From Serripes groenlandicus (taxonomy: Eukaryota; Mollusca; Bivalvia; Cardiida; Cardiidae), in the NCBI GenBank assembly GCA_031761405.1, contig JASEVX010000007.1, positions 63,669,573 through 63,733,572 of the forward strand: DNA of 64,000 nucleotides. Direction: 5' to 3'. Positions 11,901 to 21,121 of this stretch are shown one piece after another. Every line of letters begins with the position of its first letter. The first letter of the stretch is position 1. Under the pieces are notes generated by a model. It had not been told where the DNA came from. It did no database searches and was given only the letters and a program-made list of their open reading frames with translations. The position numbers were made by a program, and so were the translations under genes.

Positions 11901-12165
11901 ACGAACATGGGTCCGACAAGACAGACACACATCCCGTACATTCCGATGTGATAGATGAAAAGAAGAAACTATTGCAGTCCCCGTCTTTAGAGCAGATCTG
12001 CCCACAGCTAACTTTGCTAGCAGTTTGGACTGTAAACTTGTGTTCAGTCGATGTACATCTCTGGTTGTTTAACGTAGGTTCATACACATATCTGAACTGG
12101 TCCTTGCAAACCGTTGATTGAAAGTTCAACACAATTACTGTAATTAGTACGTGTGATATATGCAT
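2708..12165 (-). CDS. Gene C: secreted PAN/apple-like + fibrinogen C-terminal domain protein (FREP-like), complete, 5 exons
   Basis: Exons in transcript order are 12165-11856, 10073-9931, 8428-8332, 4896-4747 and 2952-2708; total 945 nt, 314 aa plus TAA. Every junction has GT and AG and the frame stays open. Exon 1 gives a hydrophobic signal peptide (residues about 1-20, MHISHVLITVIV...) and a cysteine-rich module with the spacing CGQIC...DGDC...FFFSS...C, which resembles PAN/apple folds. Residues about 105-314 form a fibrinogen C-terminal domain: [52 protein letters not shown] and a C-terminal MFRKN. The domain is near family length, but the usual calcium loop after FSTKD is shortened. In animals such proteins are secreted lectins, often in immunity; the ligand is unknown. 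I began at the ATG at 12165 because it starts a signal peptide; the frame is open for 41 more codons upstream. Two paralogues lie on the same strand to the right. Confidence 0.82.
2981..3307. repeat. Interspersed repeat R-A, copy 1, in gene C intron 4
   Basis: Nearly identical to 19848-20212 in the same direction, from AATCAAAGC to AAGTAGAAATAA. This copy lacks about 45 bases present in the other (around AACCTGGGCGCAAGAGCTCA) and has a short doubled GGTTAAGGCA. A third fragment (GCTGACGGCCTGG) lies near 24412. No coding capacity. Confidence 0.7.
3712..3884. repeat. Inverted-repeat element with palindromic arms
   Basis: Bases 3712-3744 are the near-exact reverse complement of 3852-3884. Each arm itself holds the palindrome ACATTCCTGT-CGTA-ACAGGAATGT or a close variant. 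The spacer is about 107 bp of AT-rich sequence. It lies in intron 4 of gene C and is likely a small MITE. Confidence 0.6.
4747..4896 (-). CDS. Gene C exon 4: fibrinogen domain middle
   Basis: 150 nt in phase 1 at both ends. Encodes [20 protein letters not shown] followed by a variable segment and GPSPCFQVTLHGG. It corresponds to the IHxLT...LRIDLxD strand of fibrinogen domains. The ATG inside (HEM) is not a start codon. Confidence 0.83.
4897..7390. other. Gene C intron 3, left part: mostly unique, no gene recognised
   Basis: Apart from the hairpin at 5790-5930 I see no known element. The frame at 5107-5319 opens with a hydrophobic stretch (MGLLPIFVCFFSITPIVEM) but has no splice support and lies in antisense inside the intron. 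Confidence 0.45.
5790..5930. repeat. Palindromic hairpin centred on AATCAAGCTTGATT
   Basis: A perfect 14-base palindrome at 5850-5863 is flanked by diverged inverted arms: GGTCGGACTCGGC against GCGAGCTGACC, and further out GGGGGCTAATGATTGGCT against AGCCAATCAGAGGCCCCC. Probably a decayed MITE. Confidence 0.55.
7390..8192. repeat. Diverged tandem repeat, ~110-bp unit, with bivalve-type terminus
   Basis: Units follow the pattern TTTGGCCTAGTGACCT-(TGTTTTTGACC)-ATGATCCATATTC-AACTTGGCCTAGATATCAT-(ATTCTGACAAAG), repeated six or seven times with much divergence. The block ends at about 8110-8192 with GACGACGGACAAAATTTGAT and CTCACCATGAGCAC. The same repeat, without that end, is at 20215-20830. The frame at 7720-7415 is a product of the repetition. 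Confidence 0.7.
8332..8428 (-). CDS. Gene C exon 3: fibrinogen domain [14 protein letters not shown] segment
   Basis: 97 nt, acceptor ATACAG, donor GTAAC. Encodes [20 protein letters not shown] and then [13 protein letters not shown], matching the family signature of a Trp/Tyr-rich strand followed by GEFWLGN. It differs from the gene A exon at only about 4 of 97 positions, far fewer than the flanking exons do. Confidence 0.87.
9396..9648 (+). mobile_element. tRNA-derived SINE, family 2, intronic
   Basis: A tRNA-like head has an A box (TAGTGGTAGAGCG) and B box (GGGTTCGATCCCC), then a body with ATGGTAGTAATGGCTGCCCT, ACCAGTAGTACTGGTATC and a tail AATCACCAAACAA. The acceptor stem does not pair, so this is a SINE head and not a tRNA gene. 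It lies in gene C intron 2 beside an inverted copy. Confidence 0.75.
9706..9885 (-). mobile_element. tRNA-derived SINE, family 2, 5'-truncated, inverted to its neighbour
   Basis: From the tail (TTGATTGTTTGGTGTC) to ACCATTTTTAAGGTCTTG it is the reverse complement of 9465-9640. With the preceding copy it makes a tail-to-tail inverted pair about 60 bp apart. The tRNA head is missing. Confidence 0.72.
9931..10073 (-). CDS. Gene C exon 2: start of fibrinogen domain
   Basis: 143 nt between an acceptor (TTTATCAG) and the donor GTGAGT. Encodes GSQNEAEDCFGIK...SGVYTMRL...VYCDMDTDGGGWT, the standard N-terminal part of a fibrinogen C-terminal domain with its first disulphide cysteines. It enters in phase 1 and leaves in phase 0, as in genes A and B. 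Confidence 0.85.
10485..11060. repeat. Duplicated ~570-bp unit, copy 1: GAGCCGT MITE plus flank
   Basis: The first 266 bases (10485-10750) are a MITE with ends TATGAGCCGTTCCACGAG and GAATGGCTCATA. The next ~300 bases (from TGTTCTATTTTATTCATA to GGATAGCTATGGTTA) match 18585-18890 closely, including AGATCGAGAACA and CACGCGCAGCTGTATCTGAC. It lies in gene C intron 1. Frames at 10595-10852 and 10656-10847 on the two strands come from this repeat and are not genes. Confidence 0.7.
11097..11388 (-). mobile_element. tRNA-derived SINE, family 1, full head
   Basis: Read on the minus strand it starts GAGCCCCAGTAGCTCAATCG, with A box TAGCTCAATCGG and B box GAGTTCGAATCCC, and then GGCTC that can pair with the first bases. 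The body matches 840-1050 and ends at GGCGTTAAACCCCACTCAAT. This is the best-preserved head of the family in the window; its intact pol III boxes suggest it is fairly young. Confidence 0.8.
11856..12165 (-). CDS. Gene C exon 1: signal peptide and PAN/apple-like module
   Basis: 310 nt, ending in phase 1 at a GTAAG donor (11855-11851). Encodes MHISHVLITVIV..., then about ten cysteines in the order C-C-CGQIC-DGDC-ECTGC-CSSC. It aligns along its whole length with gene B exon 1 (shared NxxxC, CGQIC, DC.SFFFS, ECxGCVS, GTVYY). No splice acceptor is needed because the signal peptide starts here. Confidence 0.8.
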
Positions 12166-12499
12166 CGTTCCTATAATACGTACACCCTCGCTAATAATAC
12201 GTGTAGTCAATGCCGGTCGTGTTGTGTTTACGTATATCCGTGTAGATATTATTTGTGAAATGTCACCATATATATGGTAAGTCTTCAATAATAAAGCAAA
12301 AGTGTCATTCCAGTATGATTTATAGTCATTTGTGTTAAAACTTTAAGATGTAGCCAGCTCGCTATGTTTAGTCACACTAAATCACGGGGTGTATTCTGAT
12401 TGACCTTACAGACCAATTGTTTGGGGATTGTCGGGCGAATTGACCTATTAGATTACAGGTTTTAACGATTACAAACCAAGTGCTACGTTAATCTAAATA

Positions 12500-13481
12500 C
12501 GAGGGGTGATCCAGAATTGGACTTTTTACATATTTTCTATATTTTCCTTCCAAATCATTAAAAAGGTAATAAATATCTTATTCAAAGTGTTCTGCATAGA
12601 TTATAATAATTCTAGGTATGTTAACTAAATATGTATTGCAAAAATTACGAGTTTTAAAATAAAGGGAACGCTTGGTCTAAAATGTACGTTTATAAACCTT
12701 TTGTCAAACTTTCACATCATGCTTTTCTTCCACGTTTATCTATGAAATTTCGACACAGACTATGTAAAATGATGGCCGAGGCGAAAATGAAGCAACCTGT
12801 GAGCTGTTGATAAGTATCTAACTGGAATCAACGTTTTAGATCAGGGCGTGATTCCATAAAAGACGATACGGAAATAGGACTGAAGAAGATAAGGGGCACG
12901 ACTTTGGTGACGTCGGTAAATACGTCATCGAGGGGGGTCGCCGTTTGACTGTCTGTGATGTAGTCAGCGTCGCCGAGCGGGATATGGAAGTGTTTATACG
13001 CAGTGGATTAAGCGCCCTGAAAAATGTGTCAGTGTTGGTGGGAACTACTTTGAAAATATGTGACTTTTTATAAGCGCAATATGTCGAAAAAATGTGACTC
13101 TTCATGAGCACAATATGTCGAAAATATGTGACTTTTATAAGCGCAATATGTCGAAAATATGTGACTTTTTATGAGCACAATATGTCGAAAATATCTGACA
13201 TTTTATAAGCTCAATATGTCGAAAAATGTGACTTTTTATATGCGCAATTTGTCGAAAAAATGTGACGCTTTATGAGCGCAACGTCGTTGACGTCGTTGGA
13301 CTATGGCGGTCGGGTTCAACCATATGTCGTTAATGGCATGTTACACAGCGATAGTTGTATGTATTGCTCTGAACATTTCAGGAGTTATATCAGATATGTT
13401 ATACGTATTGTATGTGAAGTGTCGATGTTCTATTCTATTTTAATAATTTAAAAAGTACACGTAATTCTGGATCAACTCTCG
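12500..13481 (+). mobile_element. Decayed mariner-like transposon with an internal minisatellite
   Basis: The ends are inverted: CGAGGGGTGATCCAGAATTG at the left and, read inwards, CGAGAGTTGATCCAGAATTA at the right; TA precedes the left end. Plus-strand sequence at 12945-13065 reads RRLTVCDVVSVAERDMEVFI then RSGLSALKNVSV, which resembles the helix-turn-helix segment of mariner transposases (RRLTVREIA...LGLKKVSARWVP). Frame changes and a stop break it. The catalytic DDD part is absent; the 34-bp repeat at 13030-13285 stands in its place. It lies about 330 bp upstream of gene C. Confidence 0.55.
13030..13285. repeat. Minisatellite, ~34-bp unit, about 7 copies
   Basis: The unit is GTGACTTTTTATAAGCGCAA + TATGTCGAAAATAT with small changes and length variation of one or two bases. 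It lies inside the decayed mariner-like element. Confidence 0.8.
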
Positions 13482-14409
13482 TTCAGGCGAGTTCTACACT
13501 GAAACAATATTTACTTTTTACCTTTACCTTTTATTGAAAGATATATAGACATATCTCTGATCCGTCTTAATGTATTGTTTTGACCCGATAGCACCTTTCT
13601 CCTTATCCCTTAACTTTGTAATTTACCTTTCCTAGATAGTAAAAACAGAATTCGCTTCGGATTAATACTTTTTGATCATTTAAAATTTCATTTTGGCCAT
13701 TATACTATTACAATAGAATAGCGTTTCGGGAAAATGAATCATGCACTATTTACGAACGGTGTGGGTCCACGTCATCCTGTGGATCTGCAAAGATTGATTT
13801 GGCTTTTCATTCTTCGCTAACTAATCATATTATATATTAATATATTAACTGTAAAAAATCTGTAAATAAATTGCATATTTGAATCCTATTCCATAAAAGT
13901 GCAAGAAAATCTTACCCGCTGAAAGTAAATTGTTGATTTTTTTTATCAATTTCAAGTTATTTACAATATGCAGTATGCAGTTTAAAAAGAGAAAAACATG
14001 GTGGCATTTTTGATTTTTTTTTTTTATAATTGTTATTATTTTCATCGTTTCTTTTAGTAGGTTGTTTATAATGTCTTCCAAAGGGATATGATTACTTTGT
14101 ATATTATGTCTTCCAAAGGGAAGAAAGTCAATAAACACTTTATATGATCACTTTGATAAAAAAATACTTTCTACCAATACAAGAGTGTATCACATTCATA
14201 TACACATTTTGTTTATGTAAATGTATGTAAATGATGAGATACATGTATTTGTATAAGTGAAATAAAACCTATCTATCTATCATATATCAAATATCATTTC
14301 GTTTCCAGTAACTTCTGAAAAGTATTTTAAACTAAAATATGTACTGAACGAACGAACGCCTGCTCTTATTTACACTACCAATTCAAGTCCGCATGATGGT
14401 AATGTACTT
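13482..14409. other. Intergenic, no gene recognised
   Basis: AT-rich. Near 14260-14282 is GAAATAAAACCTATCTATC, which looks like the 3' tail of an old retroelement with a short tandem end. Open frames here have low-complexity Ile/Lys/Asn content. Confidence 0.45.
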
Positions 14410-14676
14410 CGTTAACCTTTCCTAGATACGACAATTCTGCAGCAGACGACTTTGAAAATATATTGACAATAACCTGAAAAATATCCCTTGAAAGACAGCT
14501 TAATTGTTAAACAAAATTGAAAACATTGTGAGCAAAGGAGAATTTTCTCATGAAAACATTGTGGCCAAAGGAGAAATTGCTCTTCATGAGCAATTTCACC
14601 TTTGGCCACAATGTTTTCGAAAGACGTCTGCTGCTACTGCGTCAAAATGCGTCTGCAGGTGGGAAAGGGTTAATAC
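14410..14676. mobile_element. MITE with central hairpin (TTAACCCTTTCCC ends)
   Basis: Outer ends are inverted: GTTAACCTTTCC...CTGCAGCAGACGACTTT at the left against AAAGACGTCTGCTGC...GGGAAAGGGTTAA at the right. In the middle AAAACATTGTGGCCAAAGG and GAAATTGCTC pair with GAGCAATTTC and CCTTTGGCCACAATGTTTT. Fragments of the same ends occur near 21610, 31857, 50360, 58142 and 63680. Confidence 0.65.
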
Positions 14677-15833
14677 GAAAGAACATGATTGCATGATTCC
14701 CTGTAGCAGTTCAGCACGCAAGTCTCTTAGTTTTATATTGTATAAAGGTATTTCATATTAACCGACAATTTAATGTAGCAGTATATCCAATAATAAAATA
14801 GGGCATCAAACGAGTTTTAATGTGCCTAATGTTTGGATTGGAATCGATAAACTCATTTCAATTATGAATCTTTTGTTATAAATCGGAAGCAAGTTTATTT
14901 CATTTACATAAGCATTGTTTTTGTCTTTTCGTACATTGTCATTACAATGTTACCGTAAATCAATAGGCTGTAACCGAACCCAATTTCTAGTTCATATCAA
15001 CTTCAGCCGAGTTTTCACAGGATAAATTGATTCGAACCTTCATTTCCGATATAAGAGGGCTGTCCAAGTAAATAGTAGATACTGTTAATAAATATGTTAT
15101 TAGACGTCGCATGAGAAAGTTATTTTGCATCTTCATAAATCAATGTTAAACAAATAAGCAAATGGAACAAAAATGAAATGGTATAACTTTATTAAGTTGT
15201 TATACATTGTTTTCAACACACGGGTCAACCTTGACGGCGCAACCTGAAAAACGCGACGTATGAATATCCGTGCGTGTTGACAGCTCTTGTACATTTTGTA
15301 TATACGTCATTCACTCATCGTTCTTATGAGTGCACATTAAACGCAGTTGTAGAAGCGTCAAACATCTAACGAGCCACTTGAACTAAAAGGTTACGTCGCA
15401 TCTTGTATTACAACGTTGGTTTAAGGCGTAATTTAAAATAAAGTTCCTCGCGTTGTGAATTTTCTTTTGATATTTACTACTGGGTATATTGTCTATGAAC
15501 CGAACAAATAATATGTGTACAAATTACGTCAGATCTTCTGCATCTCACACAACCTTCCATTACATCATTATGCCTGCCCCGCTCAAGACTCTGAATTATG
15601 TCTGCTATACATTTTGTATGTCTGCCCACCGTCCAACTCCATAAACACAGCCCACCTCCGCGACCAACAATCTGCCAAACTCTCTGACTCTCTCCCCAGC
15701 TCTTTTACTTTTAAACCGGCAGGTTCACCTTGGTTACATTGTGACGTTAAATACTCAGGTAAATAGATGCCGTCCGTGGCATGGACGCAGGGTGATATTA
15801 TGTTAAAATTGTGAATAACACAATTCCGTGGCA

Positions 15834-15971
15834 ATGTCAGTAAAACCAATGGGTAAACAGCTGGAACGAAAGACGTGCAAGCTCGCAGTGGTCTTTGGGA
15901 TGTTCGTAGCAATCTGCTTGTTAGCGCCAGTATTCATGGATACTTATCGTACAGCTGTCTACGTGTTTTAA
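15834..15971 (+). CDS. Possible small single-pass membrane protein or lone exon, 45 aa
   Basis: An ATG-started frame reads MSVKPMGKQLERKTCKLAVV, continues FGMFVAICLLAPVFM and stops at TAA. The basic N-terminus followed by about 18 hydrophobic residues looks like a signal anchor. About 65 bases on, a second short ATG frame (16035-16088, MFSNRTPLISEQMRNKLT) runs into CACAG-GTAAGT, a consensus splice donor. The two are not in one frame. No homologue is recognised; this may be chance. Confidence 0.2.
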   Translation: MSVKPMGKQLERKTCKLAVVFGMFVAICLLAPVFMDTYRTAVYVF

Positions 15972-16404
15972 CTTAAAACGTTGTTAAATACAAATAAACG
16001 AAAGCCGAACACGACTCTCGTCAATTTAAGCATCATGTTCTCAAATCGAACTCCTTTGATTTCTGAACAAATGCGGAATAAGCTCACAGGTAAGTTTGTT
16101 AAGTATTTTGGCAAAGAAAAACATATAGAAAATTAATTAAGTTTAATTACGTTCAAGACGGCATGTGTTGTAATCCATACTCCTCAAAATAAGTCAAGGT
16201 CTACACCATAAAAGGAAAGTCTCTTCATCAATTGTTATTAAAACAAACAACACCATTTCTAAAATGATAATTCATAGATCATCTGATAAATAATGAAGAA
16301 GCGAATCACGAAATTAAACTCAATAAAAATCAACATTTTATATCACTATCAAAATGCTACGTTTCACTGACAGTTGAAGATCGCACCGTATCTGAAAGAC
16401 AGAC

Positions 16405-16653
16405 TATATGAGCCGCGAGAAAACCAACATTGTGGACTCTGCGTTAAGTATCGATCGTGATCAGCCTAAGCACGCCCCACAGGCTAATCCGGGCAGACAC
16501 TTTTCGCCTCCTGTGGATTTTCTGTATATACCTATATCTCCCTGAGACGGAATGTGTCGGCCCGGATTAACATGCGCGGACTGCGCATGCTGATCTGAGT
16601 CTATACATTACACAGAGGCCATTATGTTGGTTTTCTCGCGGGACGGCTCATAT
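16405..16653. mobile_element. GAGCCGT-type MITE, full length
   Basis: Ends are inverted: ATATGAGCC...CGAGAAAACCAACATTGTGG and CATTATGTTGGTTTTCTCGC + GGGACGGCTCATAT. The body holds a second inverted pair: AGTATCGATCGTGATCAGCC against CTGATCTGAGTCTATACATT. The left terminus has lost several bases (GTCCC). No transposase. Confidence 0.75.
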
Positions 16654-16741
16654 GTGTTCAACAACGATATTATTGTGTGCTAACCACGAGTCCCGATAAC
16701 GTCAATGTTCCTCCATAGTTGTATCAACTTTCTGATCTGGT

Positions 16742-16845
16742 GACGGTCGCGGCACTACGGTCATGGTGGAGTGCCCTTGGGCAAGGCACATTTTCTAGCC
16801 TAGTACTGGTTTGTTTACCCAGGGATCATGAATAATTAAATTTAA
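16742..16845 (+). mobile_element. SINE fragment with a CCTTGGGCAAGGCA core (V-domain-like)
   Basis: GGAGTGCCCTTGGGCAAGGC is followed by TAGTACTGGTTTGTTTACCC + AGGGATCATGAATAA. The core resembles the conserved centre of V-type SINEs. A minus-strand copy is at 36550-36685, and the TTTGTTTACSCAGGGATCAT end alone recurs at 37925. Confidence 0.5.
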
Positions 16846-17208
16846 TTGCGCGCTAAATGACCTTAGCTGTCGATGCGCCATAAAACAATATACATTCATG
16901 ATCTGGTGACGAGAAATGATTGCCCGATCATAAATAAATGATTTCAAATTAAGTCCTGATGGGTATCTGGATTTGACATATCTCGCATTCCTACTTGTCT
17001 TGAATATGTCCCAAAAATGTATTTTTTTGGTGAACATATTGCTAGTGGGCGACTAATTTATGATAAACCATCCTAAAGGCATCTGCGACCTGTAATGATC
17101 AAGATCAACTTGTTCGATCTTGGTCCTACACAGTTTGTCAATCAGTCAAGGAATGTTTCAAGAAATATATTTCGTACAAAAATTGTCCATTTAGATATGA
17201 TATAACGA

Positions 17209-17473
17209 TTGATTGATTGATTGGGGTTTAACGCCGTTTTTAACATTTTTGCAGTCACATCACGGCGGCCAGTTAACCTGCTCATGAGTTTCCTGGTTTT
17301 CACATACCAGTACTGCACACAACAATCTTCCCAAACAACTGGCTGCTTTCTCACATAGACTTAGCCCATTGGTGGAAGACGAATGACGCATGTCGCATTG
17401 ACTTTTATCAAACGTCGGAAAAAGAAAGTTGGCCGAGCCGGGATTCGAACTCACAACCCCCGATTGACAGCAC
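17209..17473 (-). mobile_element. tRNA-derived SINE, family 1, with intact target-site duplication
   Basis: The body matches the other family-1 copies, with tail ATTGATTGATTGATTGGGGT at the left and B box GGGATTCGAACTC read on the plus strand. The 15 bases GATATGATATAACGA stand on both sides (17194-17208 and 17474-17488). The tRNA head is cut off after the B box. A clear target-site duplication shows that it moved by retrotransposition and is relatively recent. Confidence 0.85.
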
Positions 17474-17488
17474 GATATGATATAACGA

Positions 17489-18315
17489 ACAGAGCAACTT
17501 CACACGGTAACCGAACTCCGCGGTTTAGGAAATTGTGAGAATTGCGATAACACTTTTTAATTAATAGTTTTAATTTGGGTAATTTGGGTATAACCTCTTT
17601 ACAGTGTCTTCGGGGATGGTTGTATAACTACCTTGGAATAAATAAGGGGGAGTAAGCTGCTTACCCCTCCTCCTCCCCCCCCCCCCCCCCCCCCCCCCCC
17701 CATATCTCTCTTATTACCCAACTAAACCCTATGTTACTGGTCGTCTCAGTGTGTTAAATGAGGATTTGAGAACGTGATAAATGCCCATTTTCCTAGAGCT
17801 CTGAATACAATACTAACCTCACAAACTCCACAAATGATACAACACAACTACATATTTAGGATAGAGGCTTGTCATATTTGGTCTCTTCCAGTAATGCTTT
17901 TTCATAAAAAAAAAAAAATCTTGATATAATGGACATTCTAAAATAAATGAAACTCATCTCGTCGAACTGTAGTTATTCCGATTATAATGTGCTGGTTGTC
18001 GAGTTTACCTTGTGGAAAACAATCGTATAGCAACATATATCGTTTCAGAAGATATGCGTGTATACAGAAAGTGGGTAACTTTATTTAACAGAACAAAACA
18101 GAACTGTTCTTAATTTAACCCCAACCCACCAAGCAAAATAACATATTTTCAGCGTGTGTGTTGCCTGATACCAAACAATTTGTATTTTTTAATGAATTAT
18201 ATGGCACTGGAGGTGGGTGTAATAATTCACTTTGAACAAGTCTTTATTCTATTACACTCTTAGTCGCAATCATATCAATCTGGCATAATAAGTTCCATCT
18301 TTCTTGACAAAGGTA
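17489..18315. other. No gene recognised; 27-base C run
   Basis: Contains a C homopolymer at 17675-17701 and AT-rich sequence. Homopolymers of this length are prone to assembly length error. Confidence 0.5.
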
Positions 18316-18912
18316 ATATGAGCCGTCCCGCGAGAAAACCAACATAAAGGCATCTGCGTAATGTATCGAACCAGATCAGCATGCGCAGTCCGCTCAAGCT
18401 AATCCGGGCCGACACATTCCGTCTCAGGGGGATAGAGGTATAGAGTAATGGTTCCTGAAACAGAAAATCCACAGGAGGCGAAAAGTGTCTGTCCGGGTAA
18501 GCCTGCGCGGCTTGCTTAGGCTGATCCGGGTCGATACTTTACGCACAGTCCTAAATGTTGATTTTCTCGTAGAATGGCTCATATGTTGTACTATTTTCAC
18601 CATATTATATGGAGAAATTTCAACGGTATTTTAACCATCACAATTATTTCTCGATAAAACATGACTTTAACAGTGATATGACAAACTTACCAATTACGTT
18701 TATATTACTTTATATATAATCTATGAAAATAGACCATACAATGATTGCGACAAGTGGAGATCGAGAACAACCTGTGCATTCACGCGCAGCTGTATCTGAC
18801 TCTTCGCCATCGTTAATAAGTATCAGAAAGATGCATGCACGCTAAGAAAGTCGGTATTGATAGTTGTCATGGATAGCTAATGGTTACGTTTTCTCGCCGG
18901 ACGGCTCATATT
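18316..18912. mobile_element. Duplicated unit, copy 2: MITE plus flank, closed by an extra MITE end
   Basis: 18316-18584 is a GAGCCGT-type MITE. 18585-18890 matches 10751-11058. At 18889-18912 a further MITE terminus (TTTTCTCGCCGGACGGCTCA) closes the unit, so the whole 597 bp is bounded by inverted GAGCCGT ends. Copy 1 at 10485 lacks this outer end. Confidence 0.65.
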
Positions 18913-18913
18913 T

Positions 18914-19530
18914 AAAGTCCAAAGGCCACAGTCAGGCTTGTCTTGACTTACTTCTGCAGGCATCCATGAAGTTTCAAATTATTTGGCACAATTATTCATC
19001 GTCATGGATTTTCAAATAACTTAAATTTAATTGGTCGCCTTGATGGACTCTAGAGTCTCGGACAGGACCGAACGTCAGACGTCTCGATAAGAAGGGATAC
19101 TCTGCTCTTTTCCCAACAATATATTTCTTATTGTCTGACGAAACTATATGAGTTTGGTACTCAATGAGACGTCAAATGAATTGTTCAGAACCCTTATCTA
19201 GAGCTCTGAAATATTTCATTTAAAATGTCAAGGTTACAGAAAGTAGTTCAGAAACAGGGTAGAGATTGGGTTTGTTAAGGTTATAACTCCTACGGACATA
19301 AGTGCATTTTCAAACAAATTGGTAAAATTATTAACTTTGTTGAATATTTGTATCACATTCAAGTAAAATGTGTTGTCTTTAGATCCTAGACGTCATAGAC
19401 GTCATAGTTCATCTTGAAATATCGACAATGGTAGAGCATGTCAGAAAAGACGTTGTTGTAACTTATAACGCCAGATTGATGTGCATGCGACTAAGATTGA
19501 AATACAATGAATACTTCTAATAAGATCGTC
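18914..19530. other. No gene or known element recognised
   Basis: Mostly unique-looking sequence. A direct doubling CTAGACGTCATAGACGTCAT is at about 19387. No open frame of note. Confidence 0.4.
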
Positions 19531-19795
19531 TCCGTGGTGAAGTAATTAGAGTGTTTGCCTCTTGAGCTGGAGACCAGGGTTCGATCGTATGTCGGATGTA
19601 ATCAAAGATAATTAGAAATTACTGTACAATATAACGGTTTCCCTCCTGTTGTGGGGATAGCGTTTTCACTGCTGCATTTGTGGAAGAATAAAAATACCAG
19701 TAGTACCTGTAATTAAGCAAGAAAAAATCACCGAGGTTATACAAAGAATTGTTGAAATCGGCACAGAACATCACTAAAACAATCAAACCTTATAC
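19531..19795 (+). mobile_element. Diverged SINE with tRNA-like head and family-2-like tail
   Basis: GTCTCCGTGGTGAAGTAATT and AGGGTTCGATCG resemble A and B boxes; downstream ACCAGTAGTACCTGTAAT and CACCGAGGTTATACAAAGAA + TTGTTGAAATCGGC follow the family-2 tail. More diverged than the copies at 9396 and 45184. Confidence 0.5.
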
Positions 19796-19847
19796 GATAA
19801 TCCACGTTTTGTTGAAAATGTTCACCCATCTATAAAACCGCTTTTCT

Positions 19848-20212
19848 TAATCAAAGCACTGAAAGTGATGACGGCCTGATGGCTGCAGGAAGGTTGGAGA
19901 AGTAGGGGAAAATGTGAAAGAAAATAACAATTGCAGCTTATGTTTATGTATTAATTGTTAAGAAGTTGAAAGATCATATAAAAAAAATGGTAAATATTAT
20001 GAAACTGCCAATTTGAAAACCGGTGGACCTTGTTGGCACTATATCGCTAACCTGGGCGCAAGAGCTCACAAGTGTATACACATTCAAGACATGACGAATC
20101 AAAGGAAAATTTAACAGCAGGTTTAGGCTGAATATTTTGAAGTTTCTGCCTTATTATATTGAGAAATATGTCAAAGTTAAATCGACTTCCATCAAGTAGA
20201 AATAATTCTCTA
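19848..20212. repeat. Interspersed repeat R-A, copy 2
   Basis: Same direction and close match to 2981-3307, including CTTGTTGGCACTATATCGCT and GACATGACGAATCAAAGG. It carries the extra CCTGGGCGCAAGAGCTCACA missing from copy 1, so it is nearer the full form. Confidence 0.7.
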
Positions 20213-20214
20213 AA

Positions 20215-20830
20215 CCAATTCTAGACTGGGAGAAAGTGTTTGGTCAATGCAAAACTCATCAAGACAATTATTCTGACAAAGATTCAAAATGCCACCTCCA
20301 GATTGTTATCAAGATTTTCCTTCATTTGGCCTAGTGATTTTTTTTTTGTTTACATGATATGATCCATAGTTGAAAAGCTACTAGATATTATCAATACAAA
20401 CATTCTGACTAAGTTTCAAGCTGCTGAAGCAAAGAATGCGACCACCAGAGTATTAACAAGATGTTCCTTCCATTTGGCCTAGATACCTAGTTTTTAACCC
20501 AGCATGACCCATATTTGAACTTAGCCTAGATATCATTAAGATAAACATTCTGACCAAATTTTAAAAAATGTAGCTTATACAGTGCTGACGAGATTTTCCT
20601 TCAATTTGGCCTAGTGACCTTGCTTTTGAACAAACATGATCAATTTCAAACTTGGCCTACATATCATCAAGACAAACATTCTGAAACAGTTTCAACATAC
20701 TCAAATTAAAAATGCAATATCCAGAGTGTTAACAAGATTTCCCTTCAGTTTGGCCAAATAACCTAGTTTCTGACCCAATTTGACTCATATTCGAACTTAG
20801 ATAGCATTAAGACAAACATTCTTACGAGAA
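20215..20830. repeat. Diverged ~110-bp tandem repeat, second block
   Basis: Same unit as 7390-8192 (TTTGGCCTAGTGACCT, ATGATCCA, AACTTGGCCTA, ATATCATCAAGACAAACATT). About five units. It directly follows repeat R-A copy 2. Confidence 0.65.
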
Positions 20831-20994
20831 TGTCGTCGATACCTCCACAACGCTTGCGGTCACCTGCATAGCGCGATCGGGTCTCCCGGTTGAGGGAGAA
20901 TTTGACGTTTGCACTCTACCGCTACAACTTAGTTGATGGAGCATAGGTGGCTGAAGAGGAGAGGCTTGGTCTCATTCACTTCACTGCCACTCTC

Positions 20995-21030
<36 letters not shown>

Positions 21031-21031
21031 C

Positions 21032-21113
<82 letters not shown>

Positions 21114-21121
21114 CTCTCTCT
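20995..21121. repeat. CT microsatellite
   Basis: About 125 bases of (CT)n with few interruptions. Two long frames over it (Ser/Leu-rich) come from the dinucleotide repeat and are not genes. Shorter runs: (CT)n at 48606-48629 and (AT)n at 49597-49617. Confidence 0.95.
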
